From NCBI GenBank assembly GCA_963717115.1, contig CAVQVO010000017.1:186001-250000 (forward strand): 64,000 nt of DNA, given 5' to 3'. The DNA is from JBBQUN01 sp963717115. Lineage in GTDB: Bacteria > Actinomycetota > Acidimicrobiia > Acidimicrobiales > SZUA-35. The notes beneath the pieces were generated by a model that did not search any database, had not been told where the DNA came from, and saw nothing but the letters and a program-made list of their open reading frames with translations. This document shows, one piece after another, positions 40,160-49,060 of this stretch. The position numbers were made by a program, and so were the translations under genes. How positions within the stretch are numbered: the first letter of the stretch is position 1; each line of letters opens with the position of its first letter.

Positions 40160-41976
40160 CCGCATCGGCGTCCGACGACCGGCGCCGTGCCGACGAACCC
40201 GAGGAGCGGGGAACGTCCGAGGGAGCGATCTCGGTCCTTCGTCGTGGGCTGCGCCAGAGTCACGAGCTCCGACAGGGTCTTCCGGCGACGATCCTGATGG
40301 GGCTGTCGGTCGCGGCCGGGCGACTGGCGACGCCGGTGCTGATCGAGCGCACCATCAACGATGGTGTCCTCGCTCCGAGGGGGATCGACCCCGGCGCGGT
40401 GGTCCGGGCCGCGCTGCTGATGGGCATCATCGTCGCCGCCGCTGCGGTCGTGTCGTGGCTCACGCAACGACGACTCGTCACCCGGGCCGAGGCGGCGATC
40501 GCCAATCTGCGGATCGCCGCCTTCGACAAGGTGCACCGGCTCTCGGTCGCCGATCACAACCAGACCAAGCGGGGTGTCCTCGTCGCTCGCGTGACCGCCG
40601 ACGCCGAGGCACTGTCGCGGTTCGCCCAGTGGGGTCTCTATTCCTGGACGATCCACCCGACGGTCATCCTCGGGACCTTCGCCGTCCTGGCGTGGTACTC
40701 GCCGTGGCTGGCGCTCATCGTCTTCGTGTCGTACGCCCCGGTCATCCCCATCATGCGCTGGCTCCAGGTTCGCCAGCTGGCGGCCTACGACCTGCTCCGC
40801 ACCCGCATCGGCGACATGCTGGCGGCGTTCTCCGAGGCGGTGATGGGCGCAGCCGTCGTCCGGGCCTACGGTGCCGAGGAGCGATCCCGCGAGCAGCTCG
40901 ACGAGCGGATCTCCCGCCGCTACCGAGCCCGGATCGATGCCAACAAGTACATGGTCGGCGTGTTCATCGTCGGCGACATCTTCGGCGCCGTGGCCCTCGT
41001 CGGCGTCCTCACGGCCGGTCTGACCCAGCGCGACGCCTGGGGAATCGGTGCCGGTGACCTCGTTGCCTGCCTCTTCCTCACGACGCTGCTCAACGGGCCG
41101 ATCGCCGAGCTGGGCGAGACCATGGACCAGACCCAGACCGCCGTCGCCGGCTGGCGCAAGATCCTCGATCTGCTCGACCATCCGGTCGATGTCGCCGAGG
41201 CCGTGCCGGGGGTCGATCTGCCTCCGGCGGCGGTCGAGGTGACGGCAGCCGGGGTCGGGTTCGCCTATCGGGGCAGCGCGGCGGTGCTCCACGACGTGAC
41301 CGTCACCATCCCGGCCGGCACGAACGTGGCGATCGTCGGCGAGACCGGGTCGGGGAAGACCACGTTCGCCAAGCTCCTGTGCCGCCTGGCCGACCCCACC
41401 GTGGGCTCGATCCGGCTCAACGGGGTCGATCTGACCGAGTTGTCCCACGACTCCCGTCTGGCGACCGTGCGAATGGTGCCCCAGGACGGCTTCCTGTTCG
41501 ACACCACGATCCGCGAGAACATCCGCTTCGGTCGTCCGTCGGCCGACGACCACGACATCGATCATGCCTTCGATCGCCTGGGGCTGGGTTGGTGGGTCGA
41601 CCGGTTGCCGAGCGGTCTCGACACCGTGGTGGGGGAGCGGGGCGACAACCTGTCCGTGGGGGAGCGCCAGCTCGTCGCCCTGGCGAGGGCGGCACTGGCC
41701 GATCCGGGCCTGCTGATCCTCGACGAGGCCACCTCGGCCGTCGATCCCGAGACCGATCAGGCCCTCACCACCGCCATCACCCGTCTGGCCGTCGGGCGGA
41801 CCCTGGTGAGCATCGCTCACCGGTTGGCAACGGCCGAGGCCGCCGACCTCGTGCTCGTGTTCGATCAGGGGCGGCTCGTCGAACAGGGTTCGCATTCCGA
41901 GCTGGTCGAATTCGACGGCATCTACGCCCGATTGCATCGGGCCTGGATCGGCAACACCCGCGTGGGCGACACCTAG
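40156..41976 (+). CDS. Heterodimeric ABC exporter, catalytically canonical subunit
   Basis: A 606-residue half-transporter with a soluble acidic N-terminus, a six-helix membrane domain (about 40-335) and an ATPase domain: Walker A GETGSGKTTF, Walker B LLILDEATSAVD with the catalytic Glu present, and switch His in SIAHRLATAE. The signature is LSVGERQLVALARA, degenerate compared with LSGGQ. Together with the preceding subunit, one composite site (this Walker A/B plus the partner's LSGGQ) is complete and the other is doubly degenerate. Substrate unknown; drugs, lipids and peptides are all possible. A TetR-type regulator gene converges on it. Confidence 0.9.
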   Translation: MTASASDDRRRADEPEERGTSEGAISVLRRGLRQSHELRQGLPATILMGLSVAAGRLATPVLIERTINDGVLAPRGIDPGAVVRAALLMGIIVAAAAVVSWLTQRRLVTRAEAAIANLRIAAFDKVHRLSVADHNQTKRGVLVARVTADAEALSRFAQWGLYSWTIHPTVILGTFAVLAWYSPWLALIVFVSYAPVIPIMRWLQVRQLAAYDLLRTRIGDMLAAFSEAVMGAAVVRAYGAEERSREQLDERISRRYRARIDANKYMVGVFIVGDIFGAVALVGVLTAGLTQRDAWGIGAGDLVACLFLTTLLNGPIAELGETMDQTQTAVAGWRKILDLLDHPVDVAEAVPGVDLPPAAVEVTAAGVGFAYRGSAAVLHDVTVTIPAGTNVAIVGETGSGKTTFAKLLCRLADPTVGSIRLNGVDLTELSHDSRLATVRMVPQDGFLFDTTIRENIRFGRPSADDHDIDHAFDRLGLGWWVDRLPSGLDTVVGERGDNLSVGERQLVALARAALADPGLLILDEATSAVDPETDQALTTAITRLAVGRTLVSIAHRLATAEAADLVLVFDQGRLVEQGSHSELVEFDGIYARLHRAWIGNTRVGDT

Positions 41977-41998
41977 GTCGACCGAGAACCTCGGACGG

Positions 41999-42724
41999 TC
42001 AACGCGGGGCGGCGTGCAGCAGGCGCCGTTCGAGGCCACCGATGATGAGCTCGAGGCCGAGTTCGAATTCGGCGTCGCGGTCGTTGCCGGCCGCCAGCGC
42101 CTCGGTGAGGACGGGGAGGCGATGGGGTTCGAGCGCCTCCCGCGAGCGGACGAGGTCGTCGTTGCGTCCGTGGGTGCCGCTCAGCTCGCCCAGCTCGGTG
42201 AGGGCGTGACCGTTCACGAAACTGACGATGACGAGCAGCACCCGGTTGGACTCGGCCGCCGAGAATCCCACGCCGGTGAGTTCGGAGAGCGTTCGTTCGG
42301 CGATCACCAGCGCAGCGTCGTGGACGATCGGGCGAACAGCGATGAACGGCGTGGCGTTGGGGTGGCGGAGGAGGGCCCGGCGGTAGCTGCGGCAGTACTC
42401 ACGGAGGCGGGCCGGCCAGCTCCGGTCCGGGGGGTCGAGCGTCACCTGGGCGTAGACGGCGTCGCAGGCGAGGTCGATCAGCGCCTCGTCGTCGCCGGCG
42501 TGCGCTTCGAGATCGCTCGAACGGCACCGCAGGCGGGCTGCGACCGCGGCCCGGGTCAGGTGCTCGACGCCGGCCTCGTCGAGGATGCTCAGCGCGGTCT
42601 GGGTGATCTGGGATCGTGTCGGTTCCGCGACGACGCGTCGATCGTCGGCGCCGCCCGGAGATGGCTCGTCGACCACGATGGCGTCGGGCTCGGTCGTGGT
42701 GGACGCCAGGTGGGTGGAAGGCAT
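41999..42724 (-). CDS. TetR-family transcriptional regulator
   Basis: A 241-residue regulator. After a ~35-residue N-terminal extension, the TetR helix-turn-helix lies at about 38-85 (ITQTALSILDEAGVEHLTRA, then VAARLRCRSSDLEAHAGD). The C-terminal ligand-binding domain (RSYRRALLRHPNATPFIAVR) resembles the TetR_C family of drug-responsive members. It ends 22 bp from the convergent exporter operon and could regulate it. The ATG at 42724 begins a well-supported N-terminus. Its 270-bp upstream region, shared with mdh, holds a 10-bp palindrome at 42765-42774 too short to call an operator. Confidence 0.85.
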   Translation of the reverse strand: MPSTHLASTTTEPDAIVVDEPSPGGADDRRVVAEPTRSQITQTALSILDEAGVEHLTRAAVAARLRCRSSDLEAHAGDDEALIDLACDAVYAQVTLDPPDRSWPARLREYCRSYRRALLRHPNATPFIAVRPIVHDAALVIAERTLSELTGVGFSAAESNRVLLVIVSFVNGHALTELGELSGTHGRNDDLVRSREALEPHRLPVLTEALAAGNDRDAEFELGLELIIGGLERRLLHAAPR

Positions 42725-42994
42725 GCGACACTCCGTCTGTTGATTCGCCCCGAACGTTCTCCCACACCATGGTGACCCATCGATGGACTCCGTGACCCGC
42801 AGACGCAAGAATGCTCGCTGACCTCGGACAACGCGTCGCCTGCCGGCGAAGGCGACCGGTCGAGCGGTCGCACATGGGCCCTCGTACCCGGGTCGAGGCC
42901 GGGACCGGCGGGTACGATGCCGGAGGTCTGTCGAGTCGGCAGCCGAGCCGAGCGCAAGGTCCCGTGGTGGGGCCGCCATCACAAGGAGCCCGTC

Positions 42995-43984
42995 GTGAGC
43001 AAAGCCCCCGTACGTGTCGTCGTCACCGGAGCCGCCGGTCAGATCGGGTACAGCCTGCTGTTCCGGATCGCCTCGGGTGAGATGCTCGGTGCCGACCAGC
43101 CGGTGATCCTGCAGATGCTCGAGATCACCCCGGCGCTCGGCGCGCTCGAGGGCGTGGCGATGGAACTCGACGACTGTGCGTTCCCGTTGCTGGCCGGAAC
43201 GGTCCGGACCGACGACGCGAACGTGGCCTTCGGCGATGCCGACTACGCGCTGCTCGTCGGGGCCATGCCCCGCAAGCAGGGCATGGAACGGGCCGATCTG
43301 CTGCAGGCCAACGGTGGCATCTTCGGTCCGCAGGGCAAGGCCATCAACGACAGCGCCAAGAAGAGCATCAAGGTGTTGACGGTGGGGAACCCGGCCAACA
43401 CGAACGCCCTGATCGCGATGTCGGCGGCTCCCGACGTCGATCCCCGCCAGTTCCACGCCATGACCCGGCTCGATCACAATCGGGCCCTCAGCCAGCTCGG
43501 AGCCAAGGTCGGCGTGCCGATCACCGAGATCCACAAGATGACGATCTGGGGCAACCACTCCACCACCCAGTATCCCGATCTGTTCCATTGCCAGGTGAAG
43601 GGGCAGAGTGCCGCCGACCTGGTGAACGACCAGGCCTGGATCGAGAACGAGTTCATCCCGACGGTGGCCAAGCGCGGCGCGGCGATCATCGAGGCCCGCG
43701 GTGCGTCGTCGGCGGCGTCGGCCGCCAATGCGGCGATCGATCACGTGCACGACTGGGCGCTCGGCACCCCCGACGGCGACTGGGTGTCGATGTCGGTGGT
43801 GTCCGACGGCTCCTACGGCGTTCCCGAGGGCATCATCTCGAGCTTCCCGGCGGTGTGCTCGGGCGGAGACTACTCGATCGTCCAGGGCCTCGAGATCGAC
43901 GACTTCAGTCGGGCCCGGATCGATGCGTCGGCTCAGGAACTCGTCAGCGAGCGCGACGCCGTCGCCGAGCTCGGACTGATCTGA
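42995..43984 (+). CDS. mdh: Malate dehydrogenase
   Basis: A 329-residue NAD-dependent enzyme of the lactate/malate dehydrogenase family, cytosolic dimeric type. The Rossmann motif is VVVTGAAGQIGYSLLFRIA; substrate Arg is in PRKQGMERADLLQANG; TVGNPANTNALI, LDHNRALSQL and the catalytic His in IWGNHSTTQYPD follow. It oxidises malate to oxaloacetate in the TCA cycle. The GTG at 42995 has an AAGGAG site; a TACGAT at 42913-42918 may be its -10. A perfect-stem terminator follows downstream. Confidence 0.97.
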   Translation: MSKAPVRVVVTGAAGQIGYSLLFRIASGEMLGADQPVILQMLEITPALGALEGVAMELDDCAFPLLAGTVRTDDANVAFGDADYALLVGAMPRKQGMERADLLQANGGIFGPQGKAINDSAKKSIKVLTVGNPANTNALIAMSAAPDVDPRQFHAMTRLDHNRALSQLGAKVGVPITEIHKMTIWGNHSTTQYPDLFHCQVKGQSAADLVNDQAWIENEFIPTVAKRGAAIIEARGASSAASAANAAIDHVHDWALGTPDGDWVSMSVVSDGSYGVPEGIISSFPAVCSGGDYSIVQGLEIDDFSRARIDASAQELVSERDAVAELGLI

Positions 43985-43989
43985 CCCCG

Positions 43990-44025
43990 CCCCGCTCACC
44001 CCGCTGACCCCGCTGACCCCGCTGA
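43990..44025 (+). repeat. Four tandem 9-bp units after mdh
   Basis: CCCCGCTCA once followed by three exact CCCCGCTGA units, beginning 6 nt after the mdh stop codon. Confidence 0.85.
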
Positions 44026-44073
44026 CCCCACTCCGGCCGTCCAACCGAGGAGTCACGGTCGCATTCCGGCATT

Positions 44074-44115
44074 CCGAGGAGGCTCCGTACGGTGCGCCGT
44101 ACGGAGCCTCCTCGG
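44074..44115. terminator. Bidirectional terminator between mdh and the Fpg/Nei gene
   Basis: Arms CCGAGGAGGCTCCGTACGG and CCGTACGGAGCCTCCTCGG form a perfect 19-bp stem with a TGCG loop. It serves both convergent genes and is the strongest hairpin in the window. Confidence 0.9.
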
Positions 44116-44140
44116 TTGTCGGGGATCGGACGGTGGCTCC

Positions 44141-45008
44141 TCACTTGAGGAACTTGCTGGTCGAATTGTCGGCGAGGACCTTGCCGCCGGTCTGCCGGGT
44201 GGGGCAGTAGTAGACGGTGTAGGCGCGGTAGTCGACGGTACGGATCGTGTCGTCGCAGTCGAGACACGACTCGCCGGCCCGGTTGTGGACCTTCGAGGGC
44301 CGATCGGCACTGGATCCGATGTCGTCGAGGGTGCGTTCGTGCTCCAGTGCCGCCCCGCAGACCTGGACGAGCGCGGCATGCAGTCGGTCGAGGTCGTCGT
44401 CGCCGAGTTTCGAGGCGTTCACGAACGGCGACAGCGCGGCCTCGTAGAGGATCTCGTTGGTGAGCATGCGACCGAGCCCGGCGATCACGCTCTGGCTGCG
44501 GAGGAGGCCGTGGAGTCGGCGCGAATGCGGGGTCAGGAGAGCTGCGAGCTCGATCGCGATCGAGTGACATCGCCTCGGGCCCGAGACCCTCGATCGGGGG
44601 TTGGGTGAGTGGATCGCCGTCGACGACCCACAGTCCGGCCTTGCGTTCGGTCCCCGCCTCGGTGAGGAGCCACGAGGCCACCCAGTCGTCGCTCACGGCC
44701 GCCTCGGCCTCGTCGAAGGTCCAGCGCATGAGCCCGTTGCGGGGTTTGGCCGACTCCTTCGGATCGGGGCGGAGACGCCCACCCTGCATGAGGTGCACGA
44801 CGTGGGTGTGGCCGTTGTCGAACCCGATCAGCAGGTACTTGCCCCGACGGGTCACGGCGGTCACTGCGGCCCCGACGGCGGCATCGGGAGCCGGGGCGAA
44901 CGTCTTCAGCGACGGGAACTTCAGGAGGCGATAGCGGGCCAGACGGGCGCCCGTCAGCGTCGCCGTCATCCGTTCGGCGTGGGCCTGCACCTCCGGCATC
45001 TCGGGCAT
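44141..45008 (-). pseudogene. Fpg/Nei-family DNA glycosylase interrupted by a 1-nt frameshift
   Basis: The N-terminal half (from ATG 45008) has the family start MPEMPEVQAHAERM with catalytic Pro2 and Glu3, then KYLLIGFDNGHTHVVHLMQG. Near 44545-44552 the frame shifts by one base; the C-terminal half continues in another frame with LTPHSRRLHGLLRSQ, VIAGLGRMLTNEIL and a zinc-finger start CLDCDDTIRTVDYRAY, ending at 44141. Removing one G in the GATCGAGCTCGCAG region restores a full-length protein of about 288 residues. The second zinc pair reads YYCPTRQTGG, so one expected Cys is Arg. It is either a real recent pseudogene or a sequencing indel over an intact gene for oxidised-base repair. Confidence 0.82.
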
Positions 45009-45014
45009 GCCGAA

Positions 45015-45020
45015 ACCCTA
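45015..45020 (-). promoter_or_regulatory. -10 element (TAGGGT) for leaderless Fpg/Nei transcript
   Basis: Minus-strand TAGGGT ends 6 nt before the ATG at 45008. Confidence 0.45.
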
Positions 45021-45075
45021 CCGGTCGGGCCCGTGTGACGTCAGGAGACGCAGCCGGTGCGTCGGTCGTGGCGCG

Positions 45076-45471
45076 TCAGTAGGTCGTGGCCGCCCTCACC
45101 GACGCCAGTCGGTCCTCGATCGCCGCGAGGTCGCCGGCCGATCCCAGCAGGACCGTGACGTCGCCGCCGAGCCGGATCGCACCGTCGAGGAACGCTCGCT
45201 GCGCGCTCGCTGCGCCGGTGGCGATCGAGACGGCGTCGTCGTAGCGGAGGGACAACGTGACCGGGGCGTCGGTGCGGTCGGGCTCGAATCGAGGGTTCGG
45301 CCCGAGCTCGACCACGTAGGAGCGATCACCGAGGGGGCCGCCGAGAACCGTGTAGCCGATCCTCACCCGCTCCGAGGGTGCCGGGGAATCGACCCGCCCA
45401 TCCCCGGGTGCGGGCGTTTCCGCGAGCGCCTCGTTGGCCGCGGCGAGCCACTCGTTGCTGAGATACTGCAC
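45076..45471 (-). CDS. SCP2 sterol-carrier-like domain protein
   Basis: A 131-residue protein that fits the SCP-2 fold: an N-terminal helix (LSNEWLAAANEALAET), YVVELGPNPRFEPDR strands, a VTLSLRYDDAVSIATGAAS helix-strand and the hallmark AQRAFLDGAIRLGGDVTVLL helix. Such domains bind acyl-CoA or other lipids. The GTG at 45471 follows a TAGCCT by 6 nt; that element overlaps the stop codon of the upstream GTPase gene, so this gene may have its own leaderless message as well as readthrough. Confidence 0.75.
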   Translation of the reverse strand: MQYLSNEWLAAANEALAETPAPGDGRVDSPAPSERVRIGYTVLGGPLGDRSYVVELGPNPRFEPDRTDAPVTLSLRYDDAVSIATGAASAQRAFLDGAIRLGGDVTVLLGSAGDLAAIEDRLASVRAATTY

Positions 45472-45477
45472 GTCGGC

Positions 45478-45483
45478 AGGCTA
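45478..45483 (-). promoter_or_regulatory. -10 element (TAGCCT) of the SCP2-like gene, overlapping the GTPase stop codon
   Basis: Minus-strand TAGCCT ends 6 nt before the GTG at 45471; its TAG is the stop of the upstream gene. Confidence 0.4.
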
Positions 45484-47109
45484 ACGCCCGCCGCGGTCGA
45501 GATCGGCACCGGCCCGTCGCAGGTGGTCGACGAGGGCGGTACGGGCATCGGCTTCGGCCCGCAGCGGGGCCAATACCAGCTCCTCGGCGACCCGCTCCAC
45601 CGACTCGGCGGCCCGGGATCGCACCGACCGGGCGCGGCGTCTGGCGCCGATCCTCGCCAGGAAACGAGCCACCAGGGCCAGCGACCAACCTCCGAAGAGC
45701 CCCACGATCACGAGCAGGGTCGGCAGCGGGACCCGCCACACGTTCGGGGTGTCGAACTCGGGGAGCCGGAGCCAGTTGTTGGCCGCCAGGGCCGTGAGCC
45801 AGCCCGCCCCGGCCAGCGCCACCAGCGCCAGGAGACTCTGGACCAACCCGAGGAACGACCACCAGCGAGGGCTCGGCCGGCGGTCGTCCCGAACCGCGTC
45901 GGCGACACCGAGGTCGAGTCGGTCGTGCAGCACTCGCCGATCGGGGGTGGCGGCGGCACGATAGATGGTCGGCCACGGCTCGGTCAACCCGGTTGCGGCC
46001 GCCTCGGCAACGGCGCGGATGGCGGCCTGGGCTCGCGCCGTCTGGGCGCCCGATGGAGCGGGCAGCGAGCTCCGACCGGCGCTTGCCGGGTCGAGGTGCA
46101 GGCGGCGCAGCGGGTTGGGTCGGAGCCGGCGCACCCATCGGGTGACGGGCCATCCGGTTCGCCGGGCGGCCTCGTGGCGGTACGCGGCCGCAGCCGCGTC
46201 GGCGACGACGGCGACCCCGGAGGCCTCGGCGAGGTCCTGAGCCAAGTACCGCGCCAGCGACTCGTCGACCGGCCTCGACTCACCGCCCCCGGCGCCGGCG
46301 GCGAGCGCCTCGGCAGCCACGGCCACATCGGCGGCCAACCGCTCGGTCGCGGCGCGTTGTCGACCAACCGCATCGTCGAGCGCAGCGTCGAGCGCGTCGA
46401 CGCCCAGCCCGGTGGTCGCGGAGACCGGGAACACCGTCGGCGACTCCAGTCCGTCCAGGACCATCAACCGTTCGAGGTCGGCGACGCAGGCTTCGACCTG
46501 CGACCGCTCGAGGCGATCGGCCTTGTTGAGCACCATGAGCGTCACGGCACCGTGATGGTCGAGGAGCCGGAGGTATCGGTGCATGGCGTCGTCGGCGTAC
46601 TTCTCGGCATCGGTCACCCAGAGCAGGAGGTCGGCGTGGTTCGCGATGCGCTCCATCTCGAGACGATGGGTCACGGCGACCGAGTCGTGGTCGGGGACGT
46701 CGAGCAGGACGAGTCCGTCGAGCCCGCTGCGGTTGGTGGAATCGACCAGGTGGCGGTTGTCGACCCCGAGCCAGTCGAGCAGGGCGGTCGCATCGTCGGC
46801 CCCCCACACGATGGCGAGCGTGGACGATGTCGTCGGACGGCGCACCCCGGTCGTCGCCGATTCGGTTCGGCTGATCGCGTTCGCCAGCGAGGACTTGCCG
46901 CTGCCGGTCGCCCCCAGCAAGGCCACCAGCGTGTGCGCTGTGCCGTGTCGTAGCCGGGCCCGGGCCTTCTCGGTCACGGTCTTGGCGAACTCGACATCGG
47001 TCGGGTCGAGGCGGCCGTCGGCCAGGCGAACCGCTGCCTCCAGCGCATCGAGTCGTTCGGGGAGGTCGTAGGCCGACGGCTCCCGTCGGAACGGGCGGAG
47101 GCTGATCAT
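45481..47109 (-). CDS. Dynamin/YfjP-like membrane-associated GTPase (second of a pair)
   Basis: A 542-residue protein. The GTPase domain (about 60-230) has G1 LLGATGSGKSSLAN, a G3 LLDVPDHDSV and G4 LNKADRLE. Two hydrophobic segments around 405-465 (LLALVALAGAGWLTALAANN; LLVIVGLFGGWSLALVARFL) place the C-terminal part in the membrane. Paired GTPases of this type are conserved in actinobacteria and resemble bacterial dynamin-like or YfjP proteins, with proposed roles in membrane remodelling. It overlaps the upstream GTPase by 4 nt (ATGA). Confidence 0.85.
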   Translation of the reverse strand: MISLRPFRREPSAYDLPERLDALEAAVRLADGRLDPTDVEFAKTVTEKARARLRHGTAHTLVALLGATGSGKSSLANAISRTESATTGVRRPTTSSTLAIVWGADDATALLDWLGVDNRHLVDSTNRSGLDGLVLLDVPDHDSVAVTHRLEMERIANHADLLLWVTDAEKYADDAMHRYLRLLDHHGAVTLMVLNKADRLERSQVEACVADLERLMVLDGLESPTVFPVSATTGLGVDALDAALDDAVGRQRAATERLAADVAVAAEALAAGAGGGESRPVDESLARYLAQDLAEASGVAVVADAAAAAYRHEAARRTGWPVTRWVRRLRPNPLRRLHLDPASAGRSSLPAPSGAQTARAQAAIRAVAEAAATGLTEPWPTIYRAAATPDRRVLHDRLDLGVADAVRDDRRPSPRWWSFLGLVQSLLALVALAGAGWLTALAANNWLRLPEFDTPNVWRVPLPTLLVIVGLFGGWSLALVARFLARIGARRRARSVRSRAAESVERVAEELVLAPLRAEADARTALVDHLRRAGADLDRGGR

Positions 47110-48845
47110 CGGCGTCTCGCTCGATCGCTTGCGAGGGCCCGGTCGAATCGGTCGATCGCGGCCTCGAGACCGGCACTGGCCTCGGGTGGGGGGAGGGTTT
47201 CCCAGAGTCGACGTCGGAACCGGTTGGCATCGACCTCGAGGAGCGCGCCGATCCGCTCGATGAGCAGGGCACGGGCCTGCGCGGCGAGATCGCGGACGGC
47301 CTGCTCGCCGAAGAGGGCGTTGAGGAGCGCCTGGGAGACGCCGGCCGTACCGGAGGCGACCGCCACCTCGCCGCCGGTGACGCCCCCGGTCGAGGCGAAC
47401 AGGACGATCATCAGGGCGACCCCGACGCCGTTCACGCCGAAGGCCAGGACCCGGGCGGTGTTGCGCTTGCCGGCGCCGACGGCTCGAACCAGCTCGAGGA
47501 CGTCATCCTGCCAGGCCCGGATCTCGGGGGCCAACGAGGCTCGAAACGGATCCGACACGTGCTCGAGTGGCCGGCTGTCGCCCAGTACCTGCTCGCCTCC
47601 GGGGAGGCGCCGCCAGGCGGTGACCACGTCGAGGGCTGCGGCGTCGGCCCGGTCGAGGATCAGTTGCTCCAGCGTCGAGGTGATCTCGCCCTGGACTTCG
47701 CCGGTCGAGGCGGCCCGTCCCCGCAACGCCGAACCGATCCGGTCACGGAGCAGGGAGATCCGGGATTGGAGGGCGCGCATGAGGTCGCCGGTGCCGATCA
47801 GTTCCTGCCAGCGATCGAGGACCTCGCCACGCAGCATGCGGCCACTGCTGAGGTCGGCGCTCAGGTCGGCCGCCGCGGCGGCGTAGGCCCGATCGGCGGC
47901 CTGACGCAGTTCGGCGGCCACGCCATCCTGGGTTCGGGCGGCGGTGAGGACCAGTCCGGCCCGACCGGTCACCGATGCGAGAGCGCCGTCGAGCGTGTTG
48001 CGAACGATCGTGGCCCGCTGTTCGGCGTCGTCGGTGAGGGTGGTGATCGAGGCGCGGAGTTCGGCGACGGCCGGCTCGGCCAGCCGGCCGTCGACCAGGG
48101 CCCCCTCGTCGATGGAGAAGAGGGAGACGTCGGGCAGGCCACCGGCTCGGAGCATCTCGTCGAGGTGGGTGGTGATCTCGGCTGCGGCGCCCGCCGGCAC
48201 CCGGTTGATGACGATGGCCAGGGCCATGCCCCGCTCGCGAGCGCGACCGAGGAACTCCCAGGGCACGGCGTCGGCATACCGGACGGCGGTCGTGACGAAC
48301 AACCAGAGGTCGGCGGCGGCCAGGAGTTGGGCGGCGAGATCCCGGTTGGCCAGCTCGACCGAGTCGATGTCGGGGGCATCGATGATGGCCACGCCGGGAC
48401 CGATCGTGTCGGTCGGTTCGACCGCCAGCACATGGCCCACGGCCGGAGTGTCGCCGTCGACGCGGATCCGCGGCAGGTCGCCGAGGATGTCGGCGGTCGC
48501 GAACCAGTCGAGGTCGTCGGGGTGGCAGATCAGGACCGGCGCCCGGGTCGTCGGTCGCAGGACGCCGGCGGGTGACACGTCGGCCCGGGCCAGGGAGTTC
48601 GTGATCGTGGACTTCCCCGATCCCGTCGAGCCGCCCAGCACCGCCAGCAGGGGCGCGTCGAGTCGGGTGATGCGCGGAAGCAGGTAGTCGGTGATCTGGT
48701 CGGACAACTCGACGCCGGTGGTCCGGGCGTCGACGATCCCCGGGAGCTGCAGCTGGAGGGGCAGATGGTCGAGGGCGGCATCGAGGGCTCCGAGCGCGGC
48801 GATCAGTTCGTCGGTGGGTTGGTCGTTCGCTCGCCCGTCGGACAT
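47106..48845 (-). CDS. Dynamin/YfjP-like GTPase (first of a pair)
   Basis: A 579-residue protein with G1 VLGGSTGSGKSTITNSLA, G3 IIDAPDIDSVE and a G4-like IVINRVP. A long helical region follows (about 290-460), then a hydrophobic hairpin (VLAFGVNGVGVALMIVLFAS; GGVTGGEVAVASGTAGVSQA) and a C-terminal helix bundle, as in dynamin-like proteins. The two GTPases are likely a heteromeric machine at the membrane. ATG at 48845 is chosen because the frame upstream consists only of translated tandem repeats; a TACGCT 7 nt before it supports a leaderless message. Confidence 0.85.
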   Translation of the reverse strand: MSDGRANDQPTDELIAALGALDAALDHLPLQLQLPGIVDARTTGVELSDQITDYLLPRITRLDAPLLAVLGGSTGSGKSTITNSLARADVSPAGVLRPTTRAPVLICHPDDLDWFATADILGDLPRIRVDGDTPAVGHVLAVEPTDTIGPGVAIIDAPDIDSVELANRDLAAQLLAAADLWLFVTTAVRYADAVPWEFLGRARERGMALAIVINRVPAGAAAEITTHLDEMLRAGGLPDVSLFSIDEGALVDGRLAEPAVAELRASITTLTDDAEQRATIVRNTLDGALASVTGRAGLVLTAARTQDGVAAELRQAADRAYAAAAADLSADLSSGRMLRGEVLDRWQELIGTGDLMRALQSRISLLRDRIGSALRGRAASTGEVQGEITSTLEQLILDRADAAALDVVTAWRRLPGGEQVLGDSRPLEHVSDPFRASLAPEIRAWQDDVLELVRAVGAGKRNTARVLAFGVNGVGVALMIVLFASTGGVTGGEVAVASGTAGVSQALLNALFGEQAVRDLAAQARALLIERIGALLEVDANRFRRRLWETLPPPEASAGLEAAIDRFDRALASDRARRR

Positions 48846-48852
48846 CGGGCGA

Positions 48853-48858
48853 AGCGTA
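48853..48858 (-). promoter_or_regulatory. -10 element (TACGCT) of the GTPase operon at the edge of the tandem repeat
   Basis: Minus-strand TACGCT ends 7 nt before the ATG at 48845; the -35 region falls inside the 34-bp tandem repeats. Confidence 0.45.
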
Positions 48859-49026
48859 GACGGCGAAGCGGCGGAGCCGGACCAGGGGTGGAGACGGCGA
48901 AGCGGCGGAGCCGGACCAGGGGTGGAGACGGCGAAGCGGCGGAGCCGGACGAGGGGTGGAGACGGCGAAGCGGCGGAGCCGGACCAGGGGTGGAGACGGC
49001 GAAGCGGCGGAGCCGGACCAGGGATG
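48857..49026. repeat. Tandem repeat, five units of 34 bp
   Basis: Unit reads GAGACGGCGAAGCGGCGG followed by AGCCGGACCAGGGGTG. Units begin at 48857, 48891, 48925, 48959 and 48993 and are nearly identical (first base of unit 1, one base in unit 3 and one in unit 5 differ). The array fills the divergent promoter region between the GTPase operon and the gene at 49061. Confidence 0.95.
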
Positions 49027-49060
49027 GAGACGGGTAGGTTTCGATGATGCCGGTGCGTCG

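Noticed and set aside
42765..42774. CACCATGGTG palindrome in front of the TetR gene as an operator
   Set aside because: Ten base pairs is shorter than typical TetR operators and could be chance; no second copy near the exporter operon.
48857..49026. The 34-bp array considered as a CRISPR
   Set aside because: Units follow each other without unique spacers, so it is a plain tandem repeat; no cas genes are nearby.
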